A stretch of 38,940 nucleotides of DNA from Chloroflexota bacterium (GCA_030550625.1 JAUQOZ010000356.1:1-38940), one strand, 5' to 3'; counted from the first letter of the stretch, positions 1 to 8,683 are shown. Made by a program: numbers and translations. Notes: generated from the sequence alone by a model not told the origin.

Positions 1-119
1 ACGTGGTGATGACGATCGAGCTGATCGTGCCGGTGGCCATCGAAGAGGGCCTCCGCTTCGCGATCCGCGAGGGTGGTCGCACCGTCGGCGCCGGCGTCGT
101 GACCAAGATCCTTGATTAG
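1..119 (+). CDS. tuf: Elongation factor Tu, C-terminal end only (partial)
   Basis: The window opens inside this gene; only the last 39 or so codons are visible, in the frame beginning at base 3 and ending with TAG at 117-119. The visible tail includes [19 protein letters not shown] and ends VVTKILD, which is the conserved end of EF-Tu domain 3. EF-Tu carries aminoacyl-tRNA to the ribosome as a GTP complex. Its position just upstream of rpsJ is the common str-S10 arrangement, with 62 nt to the next start. The GTPase domain lies outside the window. Confidence 0.95.
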
Positions 120-136
120 CAGAATGTGAACCGGAA

Positions 137-165
137 ACGGGGGCGTGGTCTTCCCACGTCCCCGT
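137..165 (+). other. GC-rich hairpin in the tuf-rpsJ gap
   Basis: Two 12-nt arms, ACGGGGGCGTGG and CCACGTCCCCGT, pair with one G-U wobble around a 5-nt loop (TCTTC). No T-tract follows; the rpsJ ribosome binding site (GGAG) starts soon after. It therefore looks like an intercistronic processing, stability or attenuation element rather than a full intrinsic terminator. Confidence 0.6.
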
Positions 166-181
166 CGATTGGAGAAAAAAG

Positions 182-490
182 ATGGCTAAGCAAAAGGTTC
201 GTATTCGCCTCAAGGCGTATGATCACAAGATCCTCGACCAATCTGCGCGCCAGATCGTCGAGGCAGCCGAGCGCACCGGCGCGCTGGTCGCCGGCCCAGT
301 GCCGCTGCCAACCAAGATCGAGCGTTACAGTGTGATCCGGTCGGGGTTCATCGATAAAGACTCGCAGGAGCAGTTTGAGATTCGCACCCACAAACGATTA
401 ATCGATGTGCTCGATCCGAGCCAGCAAACGATTAACGCCCTGATGAAGCTCAATCTGCCGGCTGGTGTCGATATTGAGATTAAGCTGTAG
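182..490 (+). CDS. rpsJ: 30S ribosomal protein S10
   Basis: The 102-residue product begins [15 protein letters not shown] and contains the conserved [13 protein letters not shown] segment, both typical of S10. Length is normal (about 100-105). S10 sits in the head of the 30S subunit and, as NusE, joins NusB in transcription antitermination. The ATG at 182 follows a GGAG site in an A-rich stretch. It is the first gene of the S10 block here, and 113 nt separate it from rplC. Confidence 0.98.
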
Positions 491-603
491 AAGAAAAGCA
501 GGCGTTGCGTACCGCTGACGACGGCTTCGTTCTTGGTCAACGGCGGTGATGCGCGTCGGAAAGGCAGCCGCTGCGCAAATGACGCATGCTGCGGAGGTAC
601 ACT

Positions 604-1236
604 ATGATCCACGGATTGTTAGGTCGCAAAGTTGGGATGATGCAGTACTTCACTGAGAAGGGCATGGCTATTCCGGTAACGGTGATCTCGGCTGGCCCCT
701 GCATCGTCACCCAGATCCGCACGCCGGAGCGCGATGGCTACAGCGCGGTGCAGCTTGGCTACGAAGAGGTCGAGCCGCGCAAGCTGACGAAGCCGCAACA
801 GGGCCATCTCAAGGCGGCAGGCGGCGCGATGTTGCGCTATCTGCGCGAGTTTAGCGCCGATGATCCGCTAGCCCACAAGCCCGGCGAGGTGGTCACAGTC
901 GAACTGTTTAAGCCCGGCCAGAAGGTCGATATTGCCGGCACCTCGAAGGGTCGCGGCTTTGCCGGTGTCGTTAAGCGGCACGGCTTCCGCGGCGGCCCCA
1001 AGACTCACGGCCAAAGCGACCGCCACCGCGCTCCCGGTTCAATCGGCGCTGGTACCACACCCGGTCGCGTGTGGAAGGGCCAGCGCATGGCTGGTCGCAT
1101 GGGTGGCAAGCGGGTCACGATCCAGAATCTGGAAGTGGTCGAAGTGCTGCCCGAACAGAATCTGCTATTGGTGAAGGGCTCCGTTCCCGGCGCCCGCAAT
1201 GGCCTGCTTCAGATCCGCAAAGCGGTGAAGGGCTAG
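604..1236 (+). CDS. rplC: 50S ribosomal protein L3
   Basis: The product is 210 residues. The start chosen is the ATG at 604, preceded by GGAGG at 593-597; the frame is open 6 codons further upstream but without a better site. It begins [14 protein letters not shown], and residues 134-150 ([17 protein letters not shown]) are the conserved L3 loop that reaches towards the peptidyl transferase centre. L3 is one of the first proteins to bind 23S rRNA during assembly. rplD follows after 12 nt. Confidence 0.98.
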   Translation: MIHGLLGRKVGMMQYFTEKGMAIPVTVISAGPCIVTQIRTPERDGYSAVQLGYEEVEPRKLTKPQQGHLKAAGGAMLRYLREFSADDPLAHKPGEVVTVELFKPGQKVDIAGTSKGRGFAGVVKRHGFRGGPKTHGQSDRHRAPGSIGAGTTPGRVWKGQRMAGRMGGKRVTIQNLEVVEVLPEQNLLLVKGSVPGARNGLLQIRKAVKG

Positions 1237-1248
1237 AGGGGTAAAACG

Positions 1249-1917
1249 ATGCAGGCAACACTCTACAATCAGGCCGGCGAACAGGTGGGCGCCATTGAGG
1301 TTAGCGATTATATCTTCGGCATCGAGCCGAATGTGCCGGTGATGCATCAATATGTGGTGATGCAGAACGCGAACGCCCGCCTCGGTACGCACAATACGCG
1401 CGGTCGCGGCGAAGTCAAGGGTTCGACCCGCAAGCTCTACCGCCAGAAGGGCACCGGTCGCGCCCGCCAAGGCTCGATCCGCGCGCCGCATCACAAGGGC
1501 GGCGGTATTGCCCACGGCCCGCACCCGCGCTCGTATCGCGTCTCGATGCCGCGCAAGATGCGCCGGCTTGGCGTGCGCTCAGCGTTGTCGGCTAAGTTCG
1601 CCGCCGGCCAGATCCGGTTTGTGGATGCGCTGAGCTTTGAACAGCCGCGCACCAAGGATTTCATCGCCTTCCTCAAGGCGCACGGCCTCGCCGATACGAA
1701 GACGCTGGTCGTGATCGACAGCAAGAGCCCGGCGAATGAGAATCTGCGGCGCTCGGCCAATAATCTGCCGCAGGTGAAGACGCTGCTGGCCCACTACCTC
1801 AATGTGCGCGATCTGTTGGTCTATGACCACATCGTCATGCCCAAAGCGGCGGTTGAGGTGGTCGAGAGTTATCTCGGCGAACGCACGCGCGTGGCGGCGC
1901 CGGCGCAGGAGGATTAG
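1249..1917 (+). CDS. rplD: 50S ribosomal protein L4
   Basis: The product is 222 residues. The basic segment at about residues 47-90, including RGRGEVKGSTRKLYRQKGTG and APHHKGGG, is the L4 extended loop that lines the nascent peptide exit tunnel. A short site (AGAGGGG) precedes the ATG. In enterobacteria L4 autoregulates the S10 operon through the leader mRNA; nothing in this window shows whether it does so here, since the operon promoter lies upstream. Only 3 nt separate it from rplW. Confidence 0.98.
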   Translation: MQATLYNQAGEQVGAIEVSDYIFGIEPNVPVMHQYVVMQNANARLGTHNTRGRGEVKGSTRKLYRQKGTGRARQGSIRAPHHKGGGIAHGPHPRSYRVSMPRKMRRLGVRSALSAKFAAGQIRFVDALSFEQPRTKDFIAFLKAHGLADTKTLVVIDSKSPANENLRRSANNLPQVKTLLAHYLNVRDLLVYDHIVMPKAAVEVVESYLGERTRVAAPAQED

Positions 1918-1920
1918 ACC

Positions 1921-2205
1921 ATGCTGACGCCGTATGATATTCTGATCCGCCCGCTGATCACCGAGAAGAATACCAGCTTGATGGAACTCAACAAGTATAC
2001 GTTTGAGGTCCATCGCGAGGCGACCAAGCCTCAGATCAAGCGTGCGGTTGAGACCATCTTTAATGTGACGGTCACTAAAGTGCATACGATCAATGTGCGC
2101 GGGAAGCGCCGCCGGCGCGGTCAATCGGTTGGTTATACCCGCGATTGGAAGAAGGCGATTGTGACGCTGGCCGAAGGCGATCGGATCGAGATCTTCGGCG
2201 CATAA
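1921..2205 (+). CDS. rplW: 50S ribosomal protein L23
   Basis: The 94-residue product begins [17 protein letters not shown], the standard L23 opening, and has the basic segment [20 protein letters not shown] near the C-terminus. L23 surrounds the exit of the peptide tunnel and is the docking point for trigger factor and signal recognition particle. Its ribosome binding site (GGAGG) lies inside the last codons of rplD, so translation is probably coupled. A 76-nt gap with two hairpins follows. Confidence 0.98.
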   Translation: MLTPYDILIRPLITEKNTSLMELNKYTFEVHREATKPQIKRAVETIFNVTVTKVHTINVRGKRRRRGQSVGYTRDWKKAIVTLAEGDRIEIFGA

Positions 2206-2206
2206 C

Positions 2207-2264
2207 GTCACTGCTGAACAGAAAGCAGTGACCGGCGCCGGTTCGCACTGATGAGCCGGCGCCG
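2207..2264 (+). promoter_or_regulatory. Two tandem perfect hairpins in the rplW-rplB gap
   Basis: Hairpin A is 2207-2232: GTCACTGCT pairs with AGCAGTGAC (9 bp) around an 8-nt loop. Hairpin B is 2233-2264: CGGCGCCGG pairs with CCGGCGCCG (9 bp), extendable by three more pairs including one wobble, around an 8-nt loop. They abut without a spacer, fill most of the gap, and end about 8 nt before the GGGAG site of rplB. There is no T-tract. A protein-binding or RNA-processing element controlling rplB is plausible but inferred. Confidence 0.6.
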
Positions 2265-2281
2265 CCAGAGGGAGACAACGT

Positions 2282-3106
2282 ATGGGAGTTCGCATTTACA
2301 AGCCAACCTCGGCCGGTCGCCGCAATATGTCGGTTTCGACCTTCGAGGAGATTACCAAGAAGCGGCCAGAGCCGGGCTTGATCGAGCCGCTGCGCAAGAA
2401 GGCCGGCCGCAACAATCAGGGCCGCATTACCGTGCGCCATCGCGGCGGCGGTCATAAGCGGTTTTATCGCATTATTGACTTTAAGCGGAACAAGTTCGGC
2501 ATTCCGGCCAAGGTGCAGGCGATCGAGTACGATCCCAACCGTAGCGCCCGGATTGCCCTGCTGGCCTACGCTGATGGCGAGAAGCGCTATATCATTGCGC
2601 CGCTCGGCCTTAAAGTCGGCGATACGGTGATGAGCGGCCCCGACGCCGAAATTCGCGTCGGCAACGCTCTGCCAATCAGCGCCATTCCGCTCGGTACCCA
2701 GATCCACAATATCGAGCTGGAGATTGGGCGCGGTGGTGTGTTGGTACGCTCGGCCGGCACTTCCGCCCAGTTGATGGCCAAAGAGGGCGATTACGCCACT
2801 GTCCGTATGCCCTCCGGCGAAATGCGTATGATCCACGTGCGCTGCATGGCCACCATCGGGCAGGTCGGTAATGTCGATCACCAGAACATTCGGATTGGCA
2901 AGGCCGGCCGCTCGCGCTGGCTCGGCCGCCGGCCGCGCGTGCGTGGAGCGGCGATGAACCCCCGCGACCATCCTCACGGTGGTGGCGAGGGTCGCGCGCC
3001 GCGTGGCATGAGCACGCCAAAGACAAAGTGGGGCAAGCCGGCCCGTGGCGTCAAGACCCGCCACAATCCGCGCTTCGATCGCTTTATTGTCCGCCGGCGC
3101 AAGTAA
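2282..3106 (+). CDS. rplB: 50S ribosomal protein L2
   Basis: The product is 274 residues, the normal L2 length. It starts [14 protein letters not shown], and residues 226-238 ([13 protein letters not shown]) hold the conserved histidine loop next to the peptidyl transferase centre. The C-terminus is strongly basic. L2 is needed for subunit association and peptidyl transfer. The start follows GGGAG at suitable spacing, directly downstream of two tandem hairpins that could modulate its translation. Confidence 0.98.
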   Translation: MGVRIYKPTSAGRRNMSVSTFEEITKKRPEPGLIEPLRKKAGRNNQGRITVRHRGGGHKRFYRIIDFKRNKFGIPAKVQAIEYDPNRSARIALLAYADGEKRYIIAPLGLKVGDTVMSGPDAEIRVGNALPISAIPLGTQIHNIELEIGRGGVLVRSAGTSAQLMAKEGDYATVRMPSGEMRMIHVRCMATIGQVGNVDHQNIRIGKAGRSRWLGRRPRVRGAAMNPRDHPHGGGEGRAPRGMSTPKTKWGKPARGVKTRHNPRFDRFIVRRRK

Positions 3107-3115
3107 GGTTGCTCT

Positions 3116-3142
3116 GCCGGGTGGCGACCGTCGCCGCCCGGC
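3116..3142 (+). other. Hairpin in the rplB-rpsS gap
   Basis: GCCGGGTGGCGA and TCGCCGCCCGGC form a 12-bp stem with one G-U wobble and a 3-nt loop. It occupies half of the 54-nt gap, and the AGGAGGA ribosome binding site of rpsS lies about 8 nt beyond it. No T-tract follows. It is a member of the series of intercistronic hairpins in this operon. Confidence 0.6.
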
Positions 3143-3160
3143 GCCCTATGAGGAGGAACT

Positions 3161-3448
3161 ATGTCCCGCTCGTCGAAGAAGGGGCCATACGTCGATATTC
3201 GATTGCTCGATAAGATTGAGGCGATGAATAAGGCCAATGAGAAGCGGGTGATCCGCACGTGGTCGCGCGACTCGACCATCTTCCCGCAGATGATTGGCCA
3301 TACCATCGCCGTCCACGATGGTCGCCGCCACGTGCCCGTCTACATTACCGAAAACATGGTCGGGCACAAGCTGGGTGAGTTTGCACCGACCCGCTTTTTC
3401 CGCGGCCACGGCGGCAAGAAGGCCGATAAGCGCGGGAAAGTCAAGTAG
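3161..3448 (+). CDS. rpsS: 30S ribosomal protein S19
   Basis: The 95-residue product begins [12 protein letters not shown] and carries [22 protein letters not shown] and GEFAPTR in its body, the hallmark S19 segments. S19 forms a complex with S13 in the head of the 30S subunit and contacts the A-site tRNA. A strong AGGAGGA site precedes the ATG. It follows rplB as in the usual S10 gene order; 89 nt separate it from rplV. Confidence 0.98.
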   Translation: MSRSSKKGPYVDIRLLDKIEAMNKANEKRVIRTWSRDSTIFPQMIGHTIAVHDGRRHVPVYITENMVGHKLGEFAPTRFFRGHGGKKADKRGKVK

Positions 3449-3464
3449 CTCCCGCTTAAGTCCG

Positions 3465-3493
3465 ATGGCATCAGACCAGAAACGTGGTAGAAT
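3465..3493 (+). promoter_or_regulatory. Possible internal promoter upstream of rplV
   Basis: ATGGCA (3465-3470) and TAGAAT (3488-3493) are separated by 17 bp; each matches the sigma-70 hexamers at 4 and 5 positions. It lies in the 89-nt rpsS-rplV gap, about 45 nt before the rplV start. It could supply extra transcription of the downstream half of the cluster. The match is moderate, so this is only a candidate. Confidence 0.3.
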
Positions 3494-3537
3494 AGCACGC
3501 TTGTGGAGATGCGTCGGGTAGCGATACGAGAAGAGCA

Positions 3538-3879
3538 ATGGAAGCAAAAGCTGTGACCCGCTATGTGCGAATCTCGCCGCTGAAGGTTCGCCTCGTGATG
3601 GATGTTGTGCGCGGCATGCCGGTTGACCGTGCATTGGCCACGTTGCGCTATATGCCGCAAAAGGCGGCTCGCGAGGTGGCCCGCACTCTCAAGTCGGCAA
3701 TCGCGAACGCCGAGCACAACTTTGAGATGGATCGCGAAGAGCTATACATTAAGACCATTTATGCCGATCAAGGCCCGGTCTTGAAACGGTTTATGCCGCG
3801 GGCGCGCGGTATGGCGAATCGCATCCGCAAACCAACCACCCATATCACGGTGGTGGTGGCCGATAAGTCGGAGTACTAG
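3538..3879 (+). CDS. rplV: 50S ribosomal protein L22
   Basis: The 113-residue product begins [18 protein letters not shown] and includes [11 protein letters not shown] and the beta-hairpin segment around [19 protein letters not shown]. In the ribosome this hairpin lines the exit tunnel next to L4, where macrolide resistance changes occur in other bacteria. A GAAGAG-like site precedes the ATG. rpsC follows after 15 nt. Confidence 0.98.
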   Translation: MEAKAVTRYVRISPLKVRLVMDVVRGMPVDRALATLRYMPQKAAREVARTLKSAIANAEHNFEMDREELYIKTIYADQGPVLKRFMPRARGMANRIRKPTTHITVVVADKSEY

Positions 3880-3894
3880 TAGAGGGAGGCTCGC

Positions 3895-4617
3895 TTGGGG
3901 CGCAAAGTACATCCGATCGGCTTCCGGCTCGGGTATATCAAGGACTGGCAATCGAAGTGGTTCGCCAATGGCGAAGAGTACACTCGCCAGCTTCATGAAG
4001 ATATCGAGCTGCGCAAGCTGATCAGCAAGGAATTGCAGAGCGCAGGCGTGTCGCGGATCGAGATCGAACGCTCGGCCAATAAGATCGAGATTTCGGTCTA
4101 TACGGCCAAGCCCGGGATCGTGATCGGCAAACGCGGCACGAATGTCGATACGCTGAAGAGCACGCTAGAGCGCAAAACGGGCAAGAAGATAAAGCTGAAT
4201 ATCAAAGAGATTAATCAGCCTGAACTTGATGCCCAGTTGGTGGCCGAGAGCATTGGCGAGCAAATTACTAAGCGTGTCAGCTACAAGCGCGCGATGAAGC
4301 AGGCCGTCCAGCGCGCTATGCGGCTGGGGGCGCAAGGTGTCAAGGTGCGCTGCTCGGGCCGTCTGGGCGGCGCCGAAATGTCGCGCGTCCACGAAGAAGC
4401 TGAGGGCCGCGTACCACGCCATACGCTGCGCGCTGATATCGATTATGCGCAGGTGCATGCCCACACGACCTATGGCCGCATCGGCGTGAAGGTCTGGATC
4501 TATAAGGGAGAGGTCTTCCCGAACCAGACCACGAAGGCACAGGTCGAACAGCCGGCGGCGCCCGCACCCGAACGGCGTGAACGCCAGCCGAGGAGGAATA
4601 GCAATGCTTCTGCCTAA
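3895..4617 (+). CDS. rpsC: 30S ribosomal protein S3
   Basis: The product is 240 residues and starts with TTG at 3895, the only start that gives the family opening [20 protein letters not shown] lies just upstream. Residues 74-81 (GIVIGKRG) are the GxxG loop of the type II KH domain, which binds RNA. The C-terminal S3 domain follows, then a short Pro/Ala/Arg-rich tail. S3 helps form the mRNA entry channel. The last 14 nt overlap rplP. Confidence 0.98.
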   Translation: MGRKVHPIGFRLGYIKDWQSKWFANGEEYTRQLHEDIELRKLISKELQSAGVSRIEIERSANKIEISVYTAKPGIVIGKRGTNVDTLKSTLERKTGKKIKLNIKEINQPELDAQLVAESIGEQITKRVSYKRAMKQAVQRAMRLGAQGVKVRCSGRLGGAEMSRVHEEAEGRVPRHTLRADIDYAQVHAHTTYGRIGVKVWIYKGEVFPNQTTKAQVEQPAAPAPERRERQPRRNSNASA

Positions 4618-5059
4618 GCGCACGAAGTACCGCAAAATGCAAAAAGGGCGCAGCCCGGGCCTTTCGTACCGCGGCAATAATGTCGTGTTTGGCGAGTATG
4701 GCCTGATGGCGCTCGAACCAAGCTGGATCTCCAGCCGCCAGATTGAGGCTGCCCGCCGTGCGATCACCAATTATGTAAAGCGTGGCGGTAAGGTTTGGAT
4801 CCGGATTTTCCCAGATAAACCCGTCACTCGCAAGCCCGCTGAGACCCGTATGGGTGGCGGTAAGGGTTCGGTTGACCACTGGGTGGCGGTAGTGAAGCCC
4901 GGCCGGATTATGTTTGAGTTAGCCGGTGTGCGCGAAGAGGTCGCTCAAGAGGCCCTCCGCCGCGCAGCCCAAAAGCTGCCGGTGAAGTGCAAGGTGATCG
5001 ATCGCGAAGAGCAGGGGACAATGGCGACTGCCGAGGAGGTGAGCAGTGAAAGCGAGTGA
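4604..5059 (+). CDS. rplP: 50S ribosomal protein L16
   Basis: The start is ATG 4604 ([16 protein letters not shown]), preceded by GAGGAGG inside rpsC. The product is 151 residues, slightly longer than the usual 137-145 because of an acidic Thr/Ser/Glu-rich tail of about 15 residues. The body has [12 protein letters not shown] and the [19 protein letters not shown] block typical of L16, which helps position A-site tRNA. It overlaps the previous gene and the next one by 14 nt each. Confidence 0.97.
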   Translation: MLLPKRTKYRKMQKGRSPGLSYRGNNVVFGEYGLMALEPSWISSRQIEAARRAITNYVKRGGKVWIRIFPDKPVTRKPAETRMGGGKGSVDHWVAVVKPGRIMFELAGVREEVAQEALRRAAQKLPVKCKVIDREEQGTMATAEEVSSESE

Positions 5060-5252
5060 GCTGCGCGCCCTCGATGATGCCCAACTGCGCGCGAAGTTGG
5101 CTGAGTATAAGGTTGAGCTGTTTAATCTGCGCTTCCAAAAGGCAACCGGCAGCTTGACCAATACCGCTCGGCCGCGTCAGGTCAAGAAGGAGATTGCGCG
5201 CATCTTGACCATCCTGCGCGAGCGCGAGTTGGCGCAGGCTGAGCTCGGCTAA
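5046..5252 (+). CDS. rpmC: 50S ribosomal protein L29
   Basis: The 68-residue product starts with GTG at 5046 ([18 protein letters not shown]), with GAGGAGG just upstream. It is a two-helix protein with the typical [13 protein letters not shown] motif. L29 sits beside L23 at the tunnel exit. The first 14 nt overlap the end of rplP, which suggests coupled translation. Confidence 0.97.
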   Translation: MKASELRALDDAQLRAKLAEYKVELFNLRFQKATGSLTNTARPRQVKKEIARILTILRERELAQAELG

Positions 5253-5270
5253 CGGATTATGGAGCAGAGC

Positions 5271-5540
5271 ATGATGACCGCAGAACAAAAGCGCAAGACG
5301 ACAAAGGTTGGCCGCGTCGTCAGCGATAAAATGGACAAGACGGTAGTGGTGGCGGTGGATTATCTCAAGCCCCATCCGCTCTACCGCAAGATTATTCGGC
5401 GGACGAAGAAGTTTCACGCCCACGATGAGGAAAATACCTGCAAAGTGGGTGATGTCGTGCGGATCGAAGAGACTCGCCCGCTGAGCCGTACGAAGCGCTG
5501 GCGGGTAGTCGAAATTGTTAAGCGTGGCGAGGAGGAGTAG
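5271..5540 (+). CDS. rpsQ: 30S ribosomal protein S17
   Basis: I prefer the ATG at 5271 because GGAG at 5261-5264 is correctly spaced for it; an in-frame ATG at 5259 has no visible site. The product is then 89 residues. It contains [19 protein letters not shown] and KHPL-like and [13 protein letters not shown] segments, the OB-fold signature of S17, a primary 16S rRNA binding protein. rplN follows after 2 nt. Confidence 0.96.
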   Translation: MMTAEQKRKTTKVGRVVSDKMDKTVVVAVDYLKPHPLYRKIIRRTKKFHAHDEENTCKVGDVVRIEETRPLSRTKRWRVVEIVKRGEEE

Positions 5541-5542
5541 CC

Positions 5543-5911
5543 ATGATCCAGCCTCAAACACGGCTAAAGGTCGCCGATAATACCGGGGCCAAAGAGATCA
5601 TGTGCATCCGGGTCCTCGGTGGTTCGCGGGTGCGCTATGGCCGGGTCGGCGATATCATTGTCGCATCGGTAAAGGTGGCTACGCCCGGCGGTCAGGTCAA
5701 AAAGGGTGATGTGGTCAAAGCGGTGATTATCCGCACGGCCAAAGAGTATGGCCGGCCTGACGGTTCGCACATCCGCTTTGATGATAACGCGGCGGTGTTG
5801 ATCGGGAAAGAGAATAACCCGCGTGGCACCCGTATCTTTGGCCCGGTGGCCCGTGAGTTGCGCGAGAAGCAGTTTATGCGGATCGTGTCACTCGCCCCGG
5901 AGGTGCTGTGA
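5543..5911 (+). CDS. rplN: 50S ribosomal protein L14
   Basis: The 122-residue product begins [18 protein letters not shown], the nearly invariant L14 opening, and has the expected family length. L14 lies at the subunit interface and forms bridges with 16S rRNA. A GAGGAGGAG site inside the end of rpsQ precedes it. Its TGA stop shares the A with the start of rplX. Confidence 0.98.
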   Translation: MIQPQTRLKVADNTGAKEIMCIRVLGGSRVRYGRVGDIIVASVKVATPGGQVKKGDVVKAVIIRTAKEYGRPDGSHIRFDDNAAVLIGKENNPRGTRIFGPVARELREKQFMRIVSLAPEVL

Positions 5912-6243
5912 TGCATGTAAAGACTGGTGATGAAGTGTTGGTGATCGCCGGCAAGGATAAGGGGCGCCGCGGCAAGATTAAGCGCGCGTTGCCGGCAGTC
6001 AACCGGGTGGTGGTGGAAGGGCTGAATATCGTTAAGCGCCACCAGAAGCCGCGCGGCCCCGGTCGCGCCGGCGGGATTATCGAGATGGAAGCGCCGCTGC
6101 ACGCTTCAAACGTGATGCTGATCTGCCCGAGCTGCGGGCGGGCCTCGCGCACCGGCAAGCGCTTCCTCGAAGAGACCGATCATAAGGGCCGCCCGCGCAA
6201 GGTGCGCTATTGCAAGGCCTGTGACGCCATTATCGATAAGTAG
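5911..6243 (+). CDS. rplX: 50S ribosomal protein L24 with zinc ribbon
   Basis: The ATG at 5911 overlaps the rplN stop by one base and has GGAGGT at good spacing; a GTG one codon earlier is too close to that site. The product is 110 residues. The N-terminal KOW motif (DEVLVIAGKDKGRRGKI) is followed by two cysteine pairs, C72/C75 and C101/C104, which can hold a zinc ion as in many bacterial L24 proteins. L24 starts assembly of the 50S subunit. Confidence 0.98.
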   Translation: MHVKTGDEVLVIAGKDKGRRGKIKRALPAVNRVVVEGLNIVKRHQKPRGPGRAGGIIEMEAPLHASNVMLICPSCGRASRTGKRFLEETDHKGRPRKVRYCKACDAIIDK

Positions 6244-6300
6244 TCTATATTCAGGGCCGGCGCAGCTTAAGACTGACGCCAAGCCCCTGGAGAAAGAGCC

Positions 6301-6843
6301 ATGACCGTTCGATTGCGTGAAAAATATCAGAAAGAGGTCGTCCCGGCATTGATGGAGGAGTTTAAGTTCAAGTCCATCATGCAGGTGCCGCGCCTCGTCA
6401 AAATTGTGGTGAATGTTGGCGTCGGCGAGGCGGTGCAGAATGCCAAGGCGATCGAGGCCGCCGTGAATGATCTGGCGACGATCACTGGCCAAAAGCCGGT
6501 GGTGACGCGGGCCAAGAAGTCGGTGGCGTCGTTTAAGCTGCGCGCCGGGATGCCGATCGGCGCGATGGTCACGCTGCGCGGCGATCGGATGTACGATTTT
6601 CTCGACCGGCTCTGCTCGCTGGCACTGCCGCGCATCCGCGACTTCCGCGGCGTGAGCCGCAGTTCGTTCGATGGCCGCGGCAACTATAGCCTTGGTCTGC
6701 GCGAGCAGATCGTCTTCCCAGACATCGACTACGACAAGATCGATAAGATTCGTGGGTTAGAGGTGGCGATTGTCACCAGCGCGCCGAATGATGAGCAGGC
6801 CTATTCACTGCTCAAGCGGCTCGGCATGCCATTTCGTGATTAG
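6301..6843 (+). CDS. rplE: 50S ribosomal protein L5
   Basis: The 180-residue product begins [18 protein letters not shown] and contains the family segments [20 protein letters not shown] and [19 protein letters not shown]5 binds 5S rRNA and contacts P-site tRNA. GGAGAAAG precedes the ATG. The 57-nt gap before it holds an imperfect hairpin (CAGGG with CCCTG, 6251-6286). Confidence 0.98.
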   Translation: MTVRLREKYQKEVVPALMEEFKFKSIMQVPRLVKIVVNVGVGEAVQNAKAIEAAVNDLATITGQKPVVTRAKKSVASFKLRAGMPIGAMVTLRGDRMYDFLDRLCSLALPRIRDFRGVSRSSFDGRGNYSLGLREQIVFPDIDYDKIDKIRGLEVAIVTSAPNDEQAYSLLKRLGMPFRD

Positions 6844-6844
6844 T

Positions 6845-6880
6845 TTGAACTAAGAGCGCGCAGTGCGCTGACTGGTTCAA
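6845..6880 (+). other. Hairpin in the rplE-rpsN gap
   Basis: TTGAAC (6845-6850) pairs with GTTCAA (6875-6880), and AGCGC (6855-6859) pairs with GCGCT (6865-6869), separated by a small internal loop. The GAGGAGGT site of rpsN begins a few bases later. No T-tract is present. Confidence 0.5.
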
Positions 6881-6900
6881 CGCTTTGAGGAGGTATTCCG

Positions 6901-7086
6901 TTGGCTAAGAAGTCGTTGATCGTGAAGGCTCAGCGGCCGCCGAAGTTTCAGGTGCGCGCCTACAATCGCTGCAAGATCTGCGGCCGGCCGCGAGCCTATA
7001 TCCGCAAGTTCGGGATGTGCCGCATTTGCTTCCGCGAGCATGCGTTGAAGGGCCTCATTCCGGGCGTCGTCAAGTCGAGCTGGTGA
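6901..7086 (+). CDS. rpsN: 30S ribosomal protein S14, zinc (type Z) form
   Basis: The 61-residue product starts with TTG at 6901, following GAGGAGGT. Four cysteines, C24/C27 and C40/C43 (CKIC and CRIC), make the zinc site of the short C+ form; the long, zinc-free form is about 100 residues. The conserved end [12 protein letters not shown] is present. S14 assembles late into the 30S head. Confidence 0.98.
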   Translation: MAKKSLIVKAQRPPKFQVRAYNRCKICGRPRAYIRKFGMCRICFREHALKGLIPGVVKSSW

Positions 7087-7141
7087 GTGCTGTGCGGCAA
7101 TCAGAAACGTTATTGACGCCCGACTTGTGAGGAGGCATACC

Positions 7142-7543
7142 GTGAGTGTGAATGATCCTATCGGCGATATGCTGACACGCATCCGCAATGCGTGCATGGC
7201 CCGCCATACAACGGTGACAATGCCGGCATCGAAGATGAAGATTGCGATTGCCGACATTTTGAAGCGGGAAGGTTTTATTCGGGATTATACGGTGATCGAT
7301 GATGGCAAGCCGTACAAGACCATCTCGATTACACTGAAGTATATGTCCGACCGCCGGCCGGCGATTACCGGTCTGCGCCGGGTGAGCAAGCCGGGGCTGC
7401 GCATCTATACCAAGCGCGATGACATTCCGCGGGTGCGCGGCGGCCTCGGGCTGAGCATTCTCTCAACGCCGAAGGGTGTGCTCGCTGACCACGAGGCTTG
7501 GCGCGAGCGCGTCGGCGGCGAAGTGCTCTGCTACGTTTGGTAA
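7142..7543 (+). CDS. rpsH: 30S ribosomal protein S8
   Basis: I choose GTG 7142 ([17 protein letters not shown]), with GGAGG at 7131-7135 and 6-nt spacing; an upstream in-frame start would place the site inside the gene. The product is 133 residues, a normal size, and ends GGEVLCYVW, the typical S8 terminus. S8 binds the central domain of 16S rRNA and regulates the spc operon in E. coli; no such mRNA site is evident here. Confidence 0.97.
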   Translation: MSVNDPIGDMLTRIRNACMARHTTVTMPASKMKIAIADILKREGFIRDYTVIDDGKPYKTISITLKYMSDRRPAITGLRRVSKPGLRIYTKRDDIPRVRGGLGLSILSTPKGVLADHEAWRERVGGEVLCYVW

Positions 7544-7561
7544 CGCGCACGGAGGAGTATC

Positions 7562-8125
7562 ATGTCGCGAATTGGCAAACGACCGATTACCGTGCCAAAG
7601 GGCGTTCAGGTTACCATCGGCGAGCAGAACCTCGTGACGGTGAAAGGCCCGAAAGGTACCCTGACCCAACAGTTGCACCCCGATATGCTGATTAAGCAAG
7701 AGGGAGATGTGATTACTGTCCAACGCCCTTCGGACGGCAAGTTGCACCGGGCGCTGCACGGCCTGACGCGCACTCTGCTCAATAATATGATTGTAGGGGT
7801 GACGCAGGGCTGGCAGCGGGCGCTGGAAATCAATGGCGTCGGCTACCGTGCCCAGCTTGAGGGCAAGACGCTGGTGCTCAACCTTGGCTTTTCCCATCAG
7901 GTGCGCATCGATCCGCCGCCAAACATTAGCTATGTCGTCGGTGAACGCAAGTCGGCTAACGACCCGCTGGCGCTGACGGTGGTTGGGATCGATAAGCAGC
8001 AGGTGGGTGAAGAGGCAGCACGCATTCGCAGCCTGCGCCCACCAGAGCCGTATAAGGGCAAGGGCATCAAGTACGTCGAAGAGAAGATCCGCCGCAAGGC
8101 TGGCAAGGCTGGCAAGGCGAAGTAG
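7562..8125 (+). CDS. rplF: 50S ribosomal protein L6
   Basis: The 187-residue product begins MSRIGKRPITVPKGV and has the two L6 domains; the second contains RIRSLRPPEPYKGKGIKY, the rRNA-binding signature. The C-terminus is a Lys/Gly/Ala tail. L6 supports the factor-binding region of the 50S subunit. GGAGGAG precedes the ATG. A 195-nt gap follows, the largest inside the spc-type part of the cluster. Confidence 0.98.
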   Translation: MSRIGKRPITVPKGVQVTIGEQNLVTVKGPKGTLTQQLHPDMLIKQEGDVITVQRPSDGKLHRALHGLTRTLLNNMIVGVTQGWQRALEINGVGYRAQLEGKTLVLNLGFSHQVRIDPPPNISYVVGERKSANDPLALTVVGIDKQQVGEEAARIRSLRPPEPYKGKGIKYVEEKIRRKAGKAGKAK

Positions 8126-8193
8126 TCCGCTGAAAACGCAGCTAGCGGCAGAAGCGGTAACGATAGGATAGACAGAGTTGATTGCAAGGCTTC

Positions 8194-8229
8194 CCGCCTC
8201 TCTCTTTCATTCCAGCCGGAGAGGGGCGG
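8194..8229 (+). other. Hairpin in the rplF-rplR gap
   Basis: CCGCCTCTCTC (8194-8204) pairs with GAGAGGGGCGG (8219-8229) through 11 pairs, one of them a wobble, around a 14-nt loop. It lies about 70 nt after the rplF stop and ends 35 nt before the candidate promoter at 8264. It could end or process the upstream transcript. Confidence 0.5.
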
Positions 8230-8263
8230 ATGCAGGGGCTACAACGCCACTGTTCTATCGTAA

Positions 8264-8293
8264 TTGACCCAAGCGAGCGACGGGGGATAGAAT
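8264..8293 (+). promoter_or_regulatory. Candidate internal sigma-70 promoter before rplR
   Basis: TTGACC (8264-8269) and TAGAAT (8288-8293) are separated by 18 bp, each one base from consensus. The gap is otherwise unexplained and the rplR start lies 28 nt beyond the -10. It would give the rplR to rpsI half an additional transcription start. Confidence 0.5.
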
Positions 8294-8320
8294 CTCCGTT
8301 GCGGCAGTATTGAGGATAGT

Positions 8321-8683
8321 ATGGGAAAACGAACACCACGTGAACTCCGGCTTCGCCGGCATAATCGCATCCGTAAGCGCGTGTCGGGCACACCAGAACG
8401 GCCGCGGCTGAATGTGTTCCGTAGCCATGCCCACATCTACGCGCAGGTGATTGATGATACCGTCGGCCATACGCTGGTGGCCGCTTCCACCACTGAAAAG
8501 GGCTGGAACGGCACTCCGGACATGACCAAGACGCAGGAAGCGGCGCTGGTCGGCAAGTTGATTGCCGAACGAGCGTTGCAGGCCGGGATTACGAAGGTGG
8601 TCTTCGATCGCGGCGGCTATAAGTATCACGGACGGGTGAAAGCGCTGGCCGAAGCGGCCCGCGAAGCTGGTCTGAACTTCTAG
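8321..8683 (+). CDS. rplR: 50S ribosomal protein L18
   Basis: The 120-residue product contains [20 protein letters not shown] and ends with [20 protein letters not shown], both characteristic of L18, which binds 5S rRNA with L5. The start is ATG 8321; the upstream GAGG is weak. Its promoter-like upstream gap separates it from rplF. Confidence 0.98.
   Translation: MGKRTPRELRLRRHNRIRKRVSGTPERPRLNVFRSHAHIYAQVIDDTVGHTLVAASTTEKGWNGTPDMTKTQEAALVGKLIAERALQAGITKVVFDRGGYKYHGRVKALAEAAREAGLNF

Noticed and set aside
1579..2295. 238-codon minus-strand frame opposite rplD and rplW
   Set aside because: Fully antisense to two certain ribosomal genes.
2090..3064. Long minus-strand frame opposite rplW-rplB (324 codons)
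   Set aside because: It lies antisense to rplB, has no ribosome binding site and reads as a composition-driven shadow.
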